This document shows, one piece after another, positions 44,742 to 54,965 of a DNA stretch of 64,000 nt (position 1 is its first letter; each line of letters opens with the position of its first letter). The notes under the pieces were generated by a model. That model was not told where the DNA came from. It made no database searches and saw nothing but the letters and a program-made list of their open reading frames with translations. The translations under genes and the position numbers were made by a program. Where the stretch lies: positions 319,017,294 to 319,081,293 of the forward strand of contig NC_053037.3 in NCBI RefSeq assembly GCF_002575655.3. Direction: 5' to 3'. This DNA is from Aegilops tauschii subsp. strangulata. Lineage: Eukaryota > Streptophyta > Magnoliopsida > Poales > Poaceae.

Positions 44742-47700
44742 GACTATACCTCCGGTGGAACACAATGGGTGATCGATAGTGGTTGCGCCAATCATATGAC
44801 CGGAGAGAGGGAGATGCTTGTGGAGTTCATTGATTCGGTCAAGGCCACTTCAAACATCTCTTTTGGTGACAATAGCAAGGGCAAGGTATTGGGTTTGGGC
44901 AAGGTGGTAATCTCTAGTGATGCATCACTTAAGAATGTCATGCTTGTTCAATCTCTTCACTACAATTTACTTTCTACAATTCAATTGGCTCGTGCCGGTT
45001 ATGATTCTCATTTAGGTGAATTTCATGTGACCGTCTTTAAGAGAAGCAATCTCAAAGTGGTCTTTGTTGGGCATGTTGAAGACAACCTTTACGTGGTTGA
45101 TTTCTCAAATGAGAAAACTTATCTTGTAACATGTCTAATGGCCAAGGCCGACGTGGGGTGGCTTTGGCATCGCCGGCTAGCGCACGTTGGCATGAGAAAT
45201 TTACAAGCTCTCTTAAAGGGGGAGCACATCCTTGGACTAACCAATGTGTCTTTTGCCAAAGATCGTCCTTGTAGTGCGTGCATTGCCGGAAAACTTCATG
45301 AAAAAGCTCATAAGGTGTCAACTATCATTACCACTTTGAGGCCTCTCGAGCTCATTCACTTGGATCTCTTTGGGCCTCCATCTTATGATAGTTTGGGAGG
45401 GAGGAGGTAATGCCTTGTCATTGTCGATGACTATACAAGATATACATGGGTGTTCTTCCTCAAGACTAAAGATGAAACTCAAGACACCTTCATCAACTTT
45501 GCCAAAGAATCTCAACGTCAACATAATTGTGAGATCAAGGCAATTCGAAGTGACAACGGCACCGAGTTCAAAAATTACACTATGAACGAGTTCTTGAGCG
45601 ATGAGGGGATCAAGCATCAATATGCCGCGCCATACACTCCCGAACAAAATTGTGTTGCGGAAAGGAAGAACCGGACTCTCATTGAGATGGCAAGGACCAT
45701 GCTTGACGAGTACAAGTCTCCATACAAGCTTTGGGCCGAAGCCATCAACCCCGCGTGCCATGCTACAAACCGGCTTTATCTTCGGAAGCTCAAGAACAAG
45801 ACTCCCTACGAACTCCTAATCGGGAGAAAGCCTAACGTCAAATACTTTCGAGTATTCGGTTGTAAGTGTTTCATTCTAAATAAGAAATCCCGTTTAGCTA
45901 AGTTTGCGCCTAAAACTTATGAGGGCATATTTGTTGGATATGCATCAAACTCGCATGCTTACCGTGTTCTCAACAAATCCACCGGATGTATTGAGGAAAT
46001 GGTAAATGTGGAGTTTGATGAAGATAATGGTTCCCGTGCGGAGCAAATTGTTCCTAGTGTTGTAGGTGATGAGGCTCCTTCACAAGCTATAAGGACTACG
46101 GGGATAGGCCACATTCGTCCACAAGAAACACCCCAAGTCCAAGTAGAAGAAGAAGGAGTAAGAGCCCCTCTTGTGGATTCTACACAAGGGAAGTCATCAC
46201 CGCCACCACAAGGTCAAGATGCTATGGAAAATCATGAACCTATCCAAGAACAAGATCAAGTCCCTCATGTTCCCGAGCAAGATCAAGGGCAAGCCCAACC
46301 AAATGGCGAAGAACCAATCCGTGAGGCCCAAGGTCAAGCTCTTGATCAAGATCAAGATCAAGATCAAGATCAATCCCAACCTCAAGTGTCTTCCACATCA
46401 TCACATCCAAGTGATCAAGAACTAGAGGTTGTGAAGAGAAGGGTGTCTCCAAGGCTAAAGCATTCTCAAGGCCAAGCTTCTTCCACAAGTTCAAAACCAA
46501 GTGAAGAAGAGCTTACCCTCAAAGTGCAAAAAGCGGCCGCCAAGTTAAAGCATCTTCAACATCTCATCGACAACATTTATGGAAGCATCAACAAAGGGGT
46601 AACTACTCGTAGACGTTTGGCAAAATTTTGTGAACATCACTCGTTTGTCTCTTGTGTTGAGCCCCTTAAGGTTGAAGATGCACTTGACGACCCGGATTGG
46701 GTAAATGCCATGCATGAAGAACTCAACAACTTCACCCGCAACAAAGTATGGACTCTCGTGAAGAGACCCAAAGAACATCATAATGTCATTGGAACAAAGT
46801 GGATCTTTAAGAACAAACAAGATGAGCATGGACAAGTCACTAGAAACAAGGCAAGGTTAGTGGCACAAGGGTTCACCCAAGTTGAAGGTTTGGTCTTCGG
46901 TGAAACCTTTGCCCCCGTTGCCCGTCTTGAGTCCATTCGTATCTTGCTTGCATATGCTTCACATCATGATTTCAAATTGTATCAAATGGATGTGAAGAGT
47001 GCATTTCTTAATGGTCCTCTTAAGGAGTTGGTGTATGTCAAACAACCTCCAGGTTTCGAAGACCCCGATCACCCATCTCACGTTTATGAACTCCATAAGG
47101 CGCTCTATGGACTTAAACAAGCACCTCGTGCTTGGTATGATCACCTTACGGCGTTCTTAAGCGAGAAGGGGTTCCAGATCGGGTTAATAGATTCCACTCT
47201 CTTCACGAAGAGGGTAAAAGGAGAATTGTTTGTGTGCCAAATATATGTTGATGATATTATTTTTGGTTCCACTAACCATGCTATTAACGTTGAGTTTGAG
47301 AATCTTATGACCAAGTAATTTGCTATGAGCATGATGGGAGAGTTGAAGTTTTTCCTCGGATTTCAAGTGAAGCAATTGAGAGGAGGAACCTTCATCAACC
47401 AAGCACTTTATATTCAAGACATGCTCAAGAGGTTCAAAATGCAAGATGTCAAGCCCATGAAGACGCCCATGCCCACAAATGGCCAACTTAATCTTGATCC
47501 CAATGGTAAAGATGTGGATCAAAAGGTATATCGCTCTATGATCGGTTCTTTGCTTTACCTTTGTGCATCTAGGCCGGATATTATGTTGAGTGTGTGTATG
47601 TGTGCAAGATTTCAATCCGCTCCCAAGGAGAGCCATTTTTCGGCAGTGAAAAGAATCCTTCGATATTTGGTTCATACCCCAAACTTGGGCCTTTGGTACC

Positions 47701-48197
47701 CCAAAGGAGCAACTTTCAAGCTATTAGGATATTCGGATTCGGATTGGGCCGGAGACAAGGTAGACCGCAAGTCCACTTCCGGGTCTTGTCAATTCCTAGG
47801 GAGGTCATTGGTAAGTTGGTCTTCAAAGAAGCAGAATTGTGTGTCCCTTTCAACCGCCGAGGCCGAGTACATTGCTGCAGGAAGTTGTTGTGCACAATTA
47901 TTATGGATGAGGCAAACTTTGATGGATTATGGTGTCAAATGTGACAAAGTGCCTCTATTTTGTGACAATGAAAGTGCAATCAAGATCGCCGACAATCCAG
48001 TGCAACATAGCCGAACCAAACATATCGAGATTCGTCATCACTTCATTCGAGATCATGTGGCCAAGGGAGACATTGATTTATTCCATGTCAACACCGAGAA
48101 GCAACTTGCCGACATTTTTACCAAGCCACTTGATGAAGCAAGATTCCGCGAGTTAAGGCATGAGCTGAATATCGTGGATATAAGTAACTTGGATTGA
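44742..48197 (+). pseudogene. pol: Sirevirus Pol (protease, integrase, reverse transcriptase, RNase H) with two internal stops
   Basis: One continuous frame, the same as gag, with TAA at 45408 and TAA at 47316. The protease region starts with WVIDSGCANHMTGE (about 44766). The GAG-pre-integrase and HHCC part is at 45169-45310 (HRRLAHVGMRNL, CSACIAGKLHE). The integrase core has [35 protein letters not shown] and the Glu of [14 protein letters not shown] (DQ)n tract is at about 46338-46373. RT has [33 protein letters not shown] and YVDDI (about 47246). RNase H has GYSDSDWAGD, DRKSTSGSCQFLG and STAEAEYIAAG. All catalytic motifs are present; only nonsense changes disable it. Confidence 0.92.
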
Positions 48198-48253
48198 GGT
48201 TCTTGCATACACACACATACTCTACTAGTATCTTGTTTTAGATGTAGGCACCT

Positions 48254-48266
48254 AAGTAGGGGGAGC
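48254..48266 (+). other. Polypurine-like tract after pol
   Basis: AAGTAGGGGGAGC soon after the pol stop resembles the true tract at 51391-51406. Sireviruses often carry several such tracts between pol and the 3' LTR. Confidence 0.5.
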
Positions 48267-48695
48267 TAGCTCAACTAATGAGCTATCTTATCCTACTAGT
48301 GCATAAATTGATCAAAATCTTTCACATTAGCCATTTGAAGATGGCATTTGTGCTTCAAAGATGAGTATTGGTCTTGGACCCAAGGTTCATATCTTCGCGG
48401 TGCCATACCAAACAAACTCAAACATGGTGGCTTCGGCCACCGCCCTCCGTTGGAGGTTGGATCGTTTTTATCTTTTGTTTGTGTGGTTCTTCTTGTCCTT
48501 GTGTTCGTGTTTCCGTGAGTGTGTGTTTTCTCGAGTCTCTTCCAGTGCAAGTGCTACACATACTCCTTTCTAGTAGTGTTGGATTTCTTCTGCGACGTGT
48601 TCAGAAGTGAGGCGGGAATGCTCTTTGGGATCTTGGTAAGAATTTGCATTCAGCCATAACCCAACAAGCTTCTTCCTGTCAAAATCCTCTGGATA

Positions 48696-48756
48696 CCCCG
48701 TGCCCACGGCCCTTGTACCGTGCGCACGGGGCCTTTAGCCCGTGCACACGGGGTCT
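48696..48756 (+). repeat. Internal palindrome copies, cluster 1
   Basis: Three degenerate copies of the LTR palindrome occur here, including ACCGTGCGCACGGGG and CCCGTGCACACGGGG. The word before them, ATCCTCTGGATACCCCGTG, matches the LTR context ATCTTCTGGACACCCCGTG, so a short U3 fragment appears to have been copied here. Confidence 0.7.
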
Positions 48757-48922
48757 GCGGTTTCTGGCCCTGAAGAGGTGGGACGTGGGGGGTTTGGGTT
48801 CTTTCCCACCCAGTCGCCCCCTCCACGCCCCAGATCGCCTCCAGGCCGCCGCCGTCGCCTCCTTGTCGCCGGTGCTCCTCCGTGCACCGTGGGACTTCGC
48901 TGCTCCGTGGAGATCTTCCGGG

Positions 48923-50861
48923 ATGGGGTCCTCCTCTGGTATCTCCCTCCCCTTGTTCTTCTTTTTCCTCCTTTGGATCCGTTTTAGTCTAGGGTTTCCT
49001 CCTCTACTAGTCTAGGCCAGTCTTTCCCTTGTGGTAGACTAGGGGCGGATGGGCATTACTGTGGCAGTTCTCCCTGCCGCACTCACTCCCGGATCTCGAT
49101 CTGGAAGTGGTTGCCGCTGGGCGAACCCCGTGTCCACGGGCCTTGTACCGTGCGCACGGGACCCCGTGTCCACGGTGGTCAGACCCCCGTGTGCACGGGG
49201 TACACAGTGGTGCCAGTCCTCCTTCTTCTCTGTCTTCCATTCCTCGCCAGCTTCTCGAGCACTTGTACTTATTTGTGTCTCTCGTGTTTGTTGTGTTTTG
49301 TTGCTGTTGTGTTTCAGACTCTGCTGACAAGAGGTCCGAGCTTCGTCGCAAGCGCACCAAGGCAGGTTCCAGGGAATTCTCTTTGGCTCCTCGTCAGCCG
49401 TCCGAAGGAAGTGGTCAGGGCTCTGAGATGGGCCGTGTTCGCCGTACCGCCTCCAAGCAGCCAGTGATTGAAGCCTCCGAGGATTCAGAAGAGGAGTATG
49501 ATTCGCAGGAAGATGCTCACTATGAGAACCCCGCAGATGCAGAAATAGAAGATGAGGATGATTCTGCTGATGATGTTGATGAGGAGGAAGGAGAGGAACA
49601 TGTGCTCCCAGGAGGTCGGCATGTCAAGAATCTACCTCTCTCTAAGTGGACCAAGCCAGAGCTTTGGGCTTGCAGGCAGGATTTCCCCTATGTGCCAAAC
49701 ACTGATGCAGGGGTTGACCCAAGATTCAAGAATGATTTTCAACACCGGGTGTTCTCTGAGCTGATCATGACCAAGAAAAACAAGTTTGCCCCCCACAAGC
49801 AAATCAATGTGGAGGCTCTTCGGGACAATGATCATACCTATCCCGGTGTGTATAGTGCTCTTGGGAGGCTTGGCTTGATCCCGTTCGTCGCCTTCCACCA
49901 TCCGTTCAGTGAAGATCTTGTGATGCAGTTCTTTGCCACCATATACTTCCACAGTGATGAGGCTTGCACTATGACTTGGATGTCTGGCACATATGAGTGT
50001 GAGGCCTCCATGGCCAAGTTCTCTGACATCATTCTGTATCGGTTCTTTGCTGAGGAGCATCCTGAGTATGGCCGTGTTCGTGAGACAGGTAGAGACAAGG
50101 ATGAGATTGCTTTTGCTTACAAGCCAGACAAGGCCTTCACCACCGGTTCTATCAAACATTTGAAGCCAACCTATGATACTATGCGTCACATTCTTAGGTA
50201 CACGCTTAATCCTAAGACCGGGGACTCTCACAATCTGAGGAGCTCCATGTTGGATATCTTTGTCTACCTTCATAACAAGAAGAAAGTGGATGTTCTGGAC
50301 TTCATGTTCTTTGAGATCAGGCAGTGTGTTCAGGAGAACAAGTCATGCATCTATGCTCCGTTCATCCAAGCTTTGATTGAGTCCGTCTGTCCCGCCAGGT
50401 ACATTGCCAAGTACCGCACCTCCTTTCCGAAGCGTGATTCCAACTGGCTTCCAGCTGCTCCTCCACCATATGTGCCTCCCAAGAAGGGGCGCAACCCCAG
50501 GCCTGAGGATCGTGCTACCTACACTGAGGGATGTTCATCCTATGTGCGGATTCCGTGTAGCAAAGGGAAGCAGGTTGCTACTGATGCCAGTTTCACCAGA
50601 GAGGAGAAGAAGTCTCTTCTGAAGACCGTGAGCAACATGTTCAAAATGTGTCAGTCCATTCAGCGCCGTCAGGTCAAGGAGATCAACAAGGGAAAGCTGG
50701 TGAGGCGTCAGGAGAAGGCTGAGCGTGCTGCAGCTGGTGAGGAGGTTGGTCCAGGGTCCGAGGACATCGACAGTGTGGCCACAGCTCGTTCTTTTCCCTT
50801 GGGGGAATGGCACTTTGATGATGATGATGATGATGCTTCGAGCGCACCTCCTCTTGTCTAG
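48923..50861 (+). CDS. Sirevirus ORF3 in env position, probably spliced (519 aa)
   Basis: Proposed coding exons are 48923-48938 (ATG and 16 nt) and 49318-50861. The intron 48939-49317 has GT...AG ends, a donor context of CTG/GTATCT and an acceptor TTGCTGTTGTGTTTCAG. Joining gives MGSSSDSADKRSELRRKRTK in the frame of the long ORF. Without splicing the best start is the ATG at 49428. The protein has a basic N-terminus, an acidic stretch (EDEDDSADDVDEEEGEE), a central globular domain of about 230 residues (NDFQHRVFSELI to PFIQALIESVCPARYIAKYR), a Pro-rich segment, a Lys/Arg-rich helix and a poly-Asp end. The central part resembles the ATHILA ORF1 / putative plant transposon protein type; this is from memory of the family. 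There is no signal peptide or membrane segment, so it is not a normal envelope protein. Confidence 0.65.
49126..49201 (+). repeat. Internal palindrome copies, cluster 2
   Basis: Degenerate copies of the LTR palindrome inside the proposed ORF3 intron: CCCCGTGTCCACGGG, ACCGTGCGCACGGG, CCCCGTGTCCACGG and CCCCGTGTGCACGGGG. Confidence 0.7.
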
Positions 50862-51390
50862 AGTCTCGTTAGCATCGCCTTTTCCCTTTTTGTTGTCTTG
50901 ATGACAAAGGGGGAGAAGTGTTCTATTAGGGGCGTTTGCAGTTGGTTTCAGTTGGGTGAGATCTCAAGGCCTCGTTTCTCGTTTGTTTTGGTTGTGTTTA
51001 TTTGGCTTGAGATACTCTTATTTACTTGCTTTCGCGGTGTGGTTGTGAGCTACCTAGTCTATGTGAGAGACTATCTACTTTATGGAATTTATCTATGCTT
51101 ATGTTAATGTATCTTGTGGAGTATGATCTAGTTTCTATATGTTAGTCTCACGTTTTCTGCTCACCACACTTGCATGTGATCTAGGCACCGTGTTGGGTTT
51201 TATTATGTTGATCACATGCCTTGACAATGGGGATCTAGGGGGAGCCTCATATGTGTGTGCTTGATGCATAATCAAGCATTTTTTTCTTGCACATATATAG
51301 GGGGAGCTCCTTTGATCAACTATTGTCGCATGGCTGCTCACTTAAGTTGTATCCTATATGCCATGTCCTAACCATGTTGTCATCAATGCA
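50862..51390 (+). other. Non-coding tail between ORF3 and 3' LTR with extra polypurine tracts
   Basis: No gene is seen. CAAAGGGGGAGAAG at 50905-50918, CTAGGGGGAGCC at 51235-51246 and ATAGGGGGAGCTC at 51297-51308 repeat the core of the functional tract. They could prime plus-strand synthesis at several places. Confidence 0.6.
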
Positions 51391-51406
51391 CCAAAAAGGG
51401 GGAGAT
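51391..51406 (+). other. Polypurine tract of the Sirevirus
   Basis: CCAAAAAGGGGGAGAT directly before the TGAAAGTGCAAG start of the 3' LTR. Confidence 0.85.
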
Positions 51407-52600
51407 TGAAAGTGCAAGTATCACTTAGATTATATTTTGGTGTGATGACAATGTGGTTAGTGGAACTAATGTTGGTTGCTAAAGTTTATCTCAGGACGTT
51501 GGTTCCAAGGTGTCCATTGATGGACGTGTGCGACCCCCCCAGTCCAAAAAGATCAAAGGCGTGGTTACCGGCGACTCGAAGGTTTTTCGTTTTGGTTCGA
51601 TTTGAGTCGTAGGTAAAACCGCACTATCAAGAGGGGTCTTCGTGGAATTAGTGTCGTGTGGGAATGCCTCCAAGACAGATACACCAGCCCTCCTACACCT
51701 CCTCAGATATTCCACTTGTTGTGTGCTTTGCCGTGGTGTCCTGTGATGTTTTCATCAGAAATCTTCTGGACACCCCGTGGGCACGGGGTCTCTGACACCC
51801 CGTGCGCACGGGGTACCTCGCATCTCACTGGACACCCCGTGCGCACGGGGTCCAACGGGCAGAAATCCCCTCCCGGCCAAGAACACTATAAAAGCCCCCT
51901 TCTTCCTCCTCCATCCCCTAACCCTAATGTCTTGTTGAGCTCCTCCATTGCTACACCCCATTTTGCTCACTACTCTCAATCCCTCCACCCAATCTTGTTG
52001 AAACTTTGGGGATTGGGAGAGCAAGACCCGATCTACACTTTGACCAAACCAAATCGCATTCCCCGCAACATTCATCCACCATGACTTGTTACTCTTGGAG
52101 CTTGGGCTCCTAGGCGGTTAGAGGTTCCTCCGGAAGCTTCCTTGCTTGTGGTGTGCTCCGGAGAAGTTTGTAAAGGTGTGGTGGTCGCCTTCAAGACCAA
52201 CCCCGAGTGATTCGAGGCTCATCCGTTGGGGGTGACTCGAAGGAGATTACGGTGAGCCTTCGGTGGCGTTCCGCAAGCTTTGGCTCCGGCACCGCTCCAA
52301 ACGGAGAGTAGCTCTTCCCCAAGGAAGAGTGAACTTCGGGATAAAATCCGCGTCCTCGTCTCACTTGTGGTTAATCCTTTCCCGCACTTTACTTAGCCTT
52401 GTATGCTTGTTGGCTTACTAATTAGTTTGTTGCCTAGCATACTTAGCTTAGAGCTTGCTTGTCATATAGGTTGTGTTCACCTAGTTGCATATCTAGTGAA
52501 CCCTTTTTATCCGCTAAGCCTTAAAATTGACAAGAAAGAGTAAAATTTGTAGTCTCCTATTCACCCCCCCCCCTCCTAGTCGACCGTATCGATCCTTTCA
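51407..52600 (+). repeat. 3' LTR of the Sirevirus (1194 bp)
   Basis: Runs from TGAAAGTGCAAG to GATCCTTTCA, directly before ACGGC. It carries three palindrome units (51773, 51798, 51835) and a TATA box at 51887-51894. It differs from the 5' LTR at fewer than ten other positions by eye, plus a C-run difference near the end. Confidence 0.95.
51773..51850 (+). promoter_or_regulatory. Palindrome array (3 units) in the 3' LTR
   Basis: Units at 51773-51788 (one base changed), 51798-51813 and 51835-51850 are CCCCGTGCGCACGGGG-type. The five further units of the 5' LTR are missing. Confidence 0.8.
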
Positions 52601-52601
52601 A

Positions 52602-52912
52602 CGGCGCTCAAAGTACGCCGCCCAAGCCGCGTGGTTGTCGGCGGCGTACCGGGGGAGGGCGAGCTGCTCGTCGGTGAGGGAGGCGCGCACGATCTCGACC
52701 TCGGCGGCGAAGTAGGAGGGGCGCGCCATGGCGTCGGGCAACGGGGGAATGGGCACTCCCCCGTTGCTGAGCCTCCACCCCGTCGGCCCGGCGCACATGT
52801 CCCGCGGCGCCAGGATGTTCGCCTCGAATAGGAGCCACGACTCCTGTTCGCGGAGCGAGCCGCGGCCGAAGCCGTTGGCCGCCGCCTCGTCTCCGGGGAA
52901 ACGTTCGGCCAT
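52602..52912 (-). pseudogene. Harbinger-element ORF, N-terminal part
   Basis: Starts with ATG (complement at 52910-52912), reading MAERFPGDEAAANGFGRGSL, then LFEANILAPRDMCAGPTGWR, LSNGGVPIPPLPD and a helix-like segment ending AAWAAYFERR at the Sirevirus insertion point. The continuation is at 40737 leftwards. The longer upstream frame to 53506 crosses the TIR and GC-rich flank and is not used. No known domain is recognised. Confidence 0.6.
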
Positions 52913-53424
52913 CGGGAGAGGGAGAGGGAGGGCTCGGCGGCGGCGCACGGAAGAGGGAGAGGGAGGGCTCGGCGGCGGTGCACGGGAAGGGAGAGCTCGA
53001 CGGCTAGGGCTGGTGTGGCCAGAGGCGAGGGAGGCCACCGGCTTATATAGCCGTGCCACGCCCGTGTGTACGCGTGCGCGTGAGGGGAGGCGTCGGCGCG
53101 CTGCCCCGTGACGCGCCGCCCGTGAGGAATCAATGGCAAGGCTGACCGGGGGCAACCTTGCCATTGATTCCCCGCGGGAAACCGAGGCGTTGGGGGAAGA
53201 CGAGGCGCGGTGTCGCTGACGCGGCTGGCCCGCGGCTCTTTCGCGCCAAAACCGCTCGCCCGGGCGCCCCCCCAGCGCGCCGGGTTCGGCCTGGGTCCGC
53301 GGCGCTGATTTCGGCCCAGGTCGACGAAAATCGGGCTCCTGAAGGCGCGACTGGGCTGTTTTTTCGGCGCCGGCGCGAAAAAATCGCCTGAGGGGGCCTT
53401 TCTGGGGCGCAGCTGGAGATGCTC

Positions 53425-53427
53425 TAA
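53425..53427. other. Target site duplication TAA (right) of Harbinger-type element
   Basis: Second copy of TAA, directly after TGGAGATGCTC. Confidence 0.75.
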
Positions 53428-54965
53428 GTGTCATTGATTTAGTACAAAGCTTAGTATAGGAGTAGTTGGCTACAAGGAAATAGTATTTCATTAACATATG
53501 GTCCATCTTTCACTATCAGAAAACCTCTTGATGCCCGCTACAACCAGCTTCTCTTCTCTCCCGTCTAACGCAGAAAAACACAATATTTAAGTTCTTATAG
53601 CCCACTTACATCCGAAAAGTGTCTGCAGAGCCAAGCTCCATTGATCTTCATGTTATTTTTTCAGCAAAAATACTTTTTCCACACCTACAGAAAGTCTAAG
53701 AAAAGTATACATGTAGACATATATTTGTGGTATGCATGTACAAAATTTCATGAACATATATATTCATATGTGATGTACAATAAAAAGACAAATACACAAA
53801 TTAAAATGGACTCCTTTTTTTGTATTTGGGCAAGATATTTGTCTTTTTATGTAATTTTATACATAATTGAAGAATACGATATTTATTTGGATGTCTTTTT
53901 TGGCATATTTTGAAACCTCTAAATATAACCTGATTTTTATATATTTTGAAAAACAAGCTCGATGGAGCTTGGTCTTTTGCAACGCCAGTTTACATCACCT
54001 TATTATACCTCCTCTCACGACTCTTCCATCTATGTCAACCGCAGCCATCTCCCGGATAGCACTCCGTCGCATTTTCCAAGCAACCTTATGACGAGAAAAG
54101 GTGGCCTGGCCCAGATCACCTGGACGTCCATGTATGCCTCTCTTGAAAAGAGATGCACTTGAGCCCCAGAGCCAAAACGCTCAGTACTTTTTTGAGAGAC
54201 CAAGCGAGTAAACTATTGCAAGTAAAACTTTCACACGATTAATGTTCCAGAAGGACAACGACACAGCATCAACCTAGCAAAGACAACATGAAATAATAAA
54301 CTACAGATCGATTAAAATTTCACCAAATGTGTGAAAGCATATTACGCATGTGGAAGAAAAAAACTCAGTTAACATTGACGATTATTTGTCTGGACAGACC
54401 GAAATACAATATCAATGTCCAGGATTAACTTGGCTAATTTACAACCATGGGGACCAAATGTTGCAAAAGTAGGGCAACCCCCAGTACATCCAACTACTGC
54501 AAACAACACATCATGGTTCACAAAAGTTTGAGATTAACAACTGTTTTATGCCAAAAATTGTTGTAGTCCAACAAGCGTGCAGGTAGCTATCTTCGACAAA
54601 AAGAACCACCAGGCAACAAATTCAAGATCGGCTTCGACAAAAGAATCGTAACATCCTGTTGCTGCCAAGCAACAAACCCTGGCGAAGCCTCATTGTAACT
54701 GGGATGAAAGGTTTTGGCCTTCCACCATATGCAAGATGACAACGAAAAGGTACAAGCTGGAACAGAGATAATCACCGGAGATTGAAGAGATCTCAGCTCC
54801 CAATCAATAATATACTCTTCAAATGAATGCATCAAGTTAATCACTGCGCACAAAACACCTTCCCACTTGGATATCTTGCCGTGCACTTTGGTTAGTTGGG
54901 CACTGGCTCCAGTTCCAAATATATTTCTGTTCCAGCTGTAACCAGGCAGCAACTAGTTGGCGCAT
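53428..54965 (-). other. Intergenic DNA and NAA15 3' untranslated region
   Basis: No gene or clear repeat is seen at 53428-54250. The part next to the NAA15 stop (about 54300-54965) is likely 3' UTR on the minus strand. The 121-codon minus frame at 54587-54952 has no domain and sits downstream of the stop. The poly(A) site cannot be fixed from sequence alone. Confidence 0.4.

Larger units (their letters stand above)
40738..52600 (+). mobile_element. Near-complete Sirevirus (Maximus-like Copia) with a third ORF
   Basis: LTRs are at 40738-42073 and 51407-52600, with TSD ACGGC. The initiator-tRNA primer site is at 42075. Gag (42126-44732), protease, integrase, RT and RNase H (to 48197) lie in one frame, and a separate ORF at 49318-50861 occupies the env position. 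Several AGGGGGAG polypurine-like tracts are scattered after pol. Long coiled-coil gag, extra ORF, multiple purine tracts and palindromes upstream of the LTR TATA box are recognised Sirevirus traits. Outside the palindrome array the LTRs differ at fewer than ten bases by eye, so insertion was recent. Confidence 0.93.
39740..53424 (-). mobile_element. PIF/Harbinger-type DNA element, split by a Sirevirus
   Basis: The ends GAGCATCTCCAACC (39740) and CTGGAGATGCTC (ending 53424) are inverted repeats, flanked by TAA on both sides, the usual TWA target of PIF/Harbinger elements. Removing the Sirevirus at 40738-52600 leaves about 1.8 kb, GC-rich, with one minus-strand ORF and no DDE transposase that I can find. 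It was therefore probably non-autonomous. Confidence 0.7.

Noticed and set aside
49107..49317. Extension of Sirevirus ORF3 upstream to 49107
   Set aside because: This part encodes palindrome repeats and a Cys/Val run from a pyrimidine-rich splice acceptor, so it is more likely intron.
52598..53506. 302-codon minus-strand frame as a full gene
   Set aside because: Its first two thirds cross the Harbinger terminus and GC-rich flank. The family-like part starts at the ATG at 52912.
54587..54952. 121-codon minus-strand ORF after the NAA15 stop
   Set aside because: It is in the likely 3' UTR, has no domain similarity and is separated from NAA15 by its conserved-position stop.
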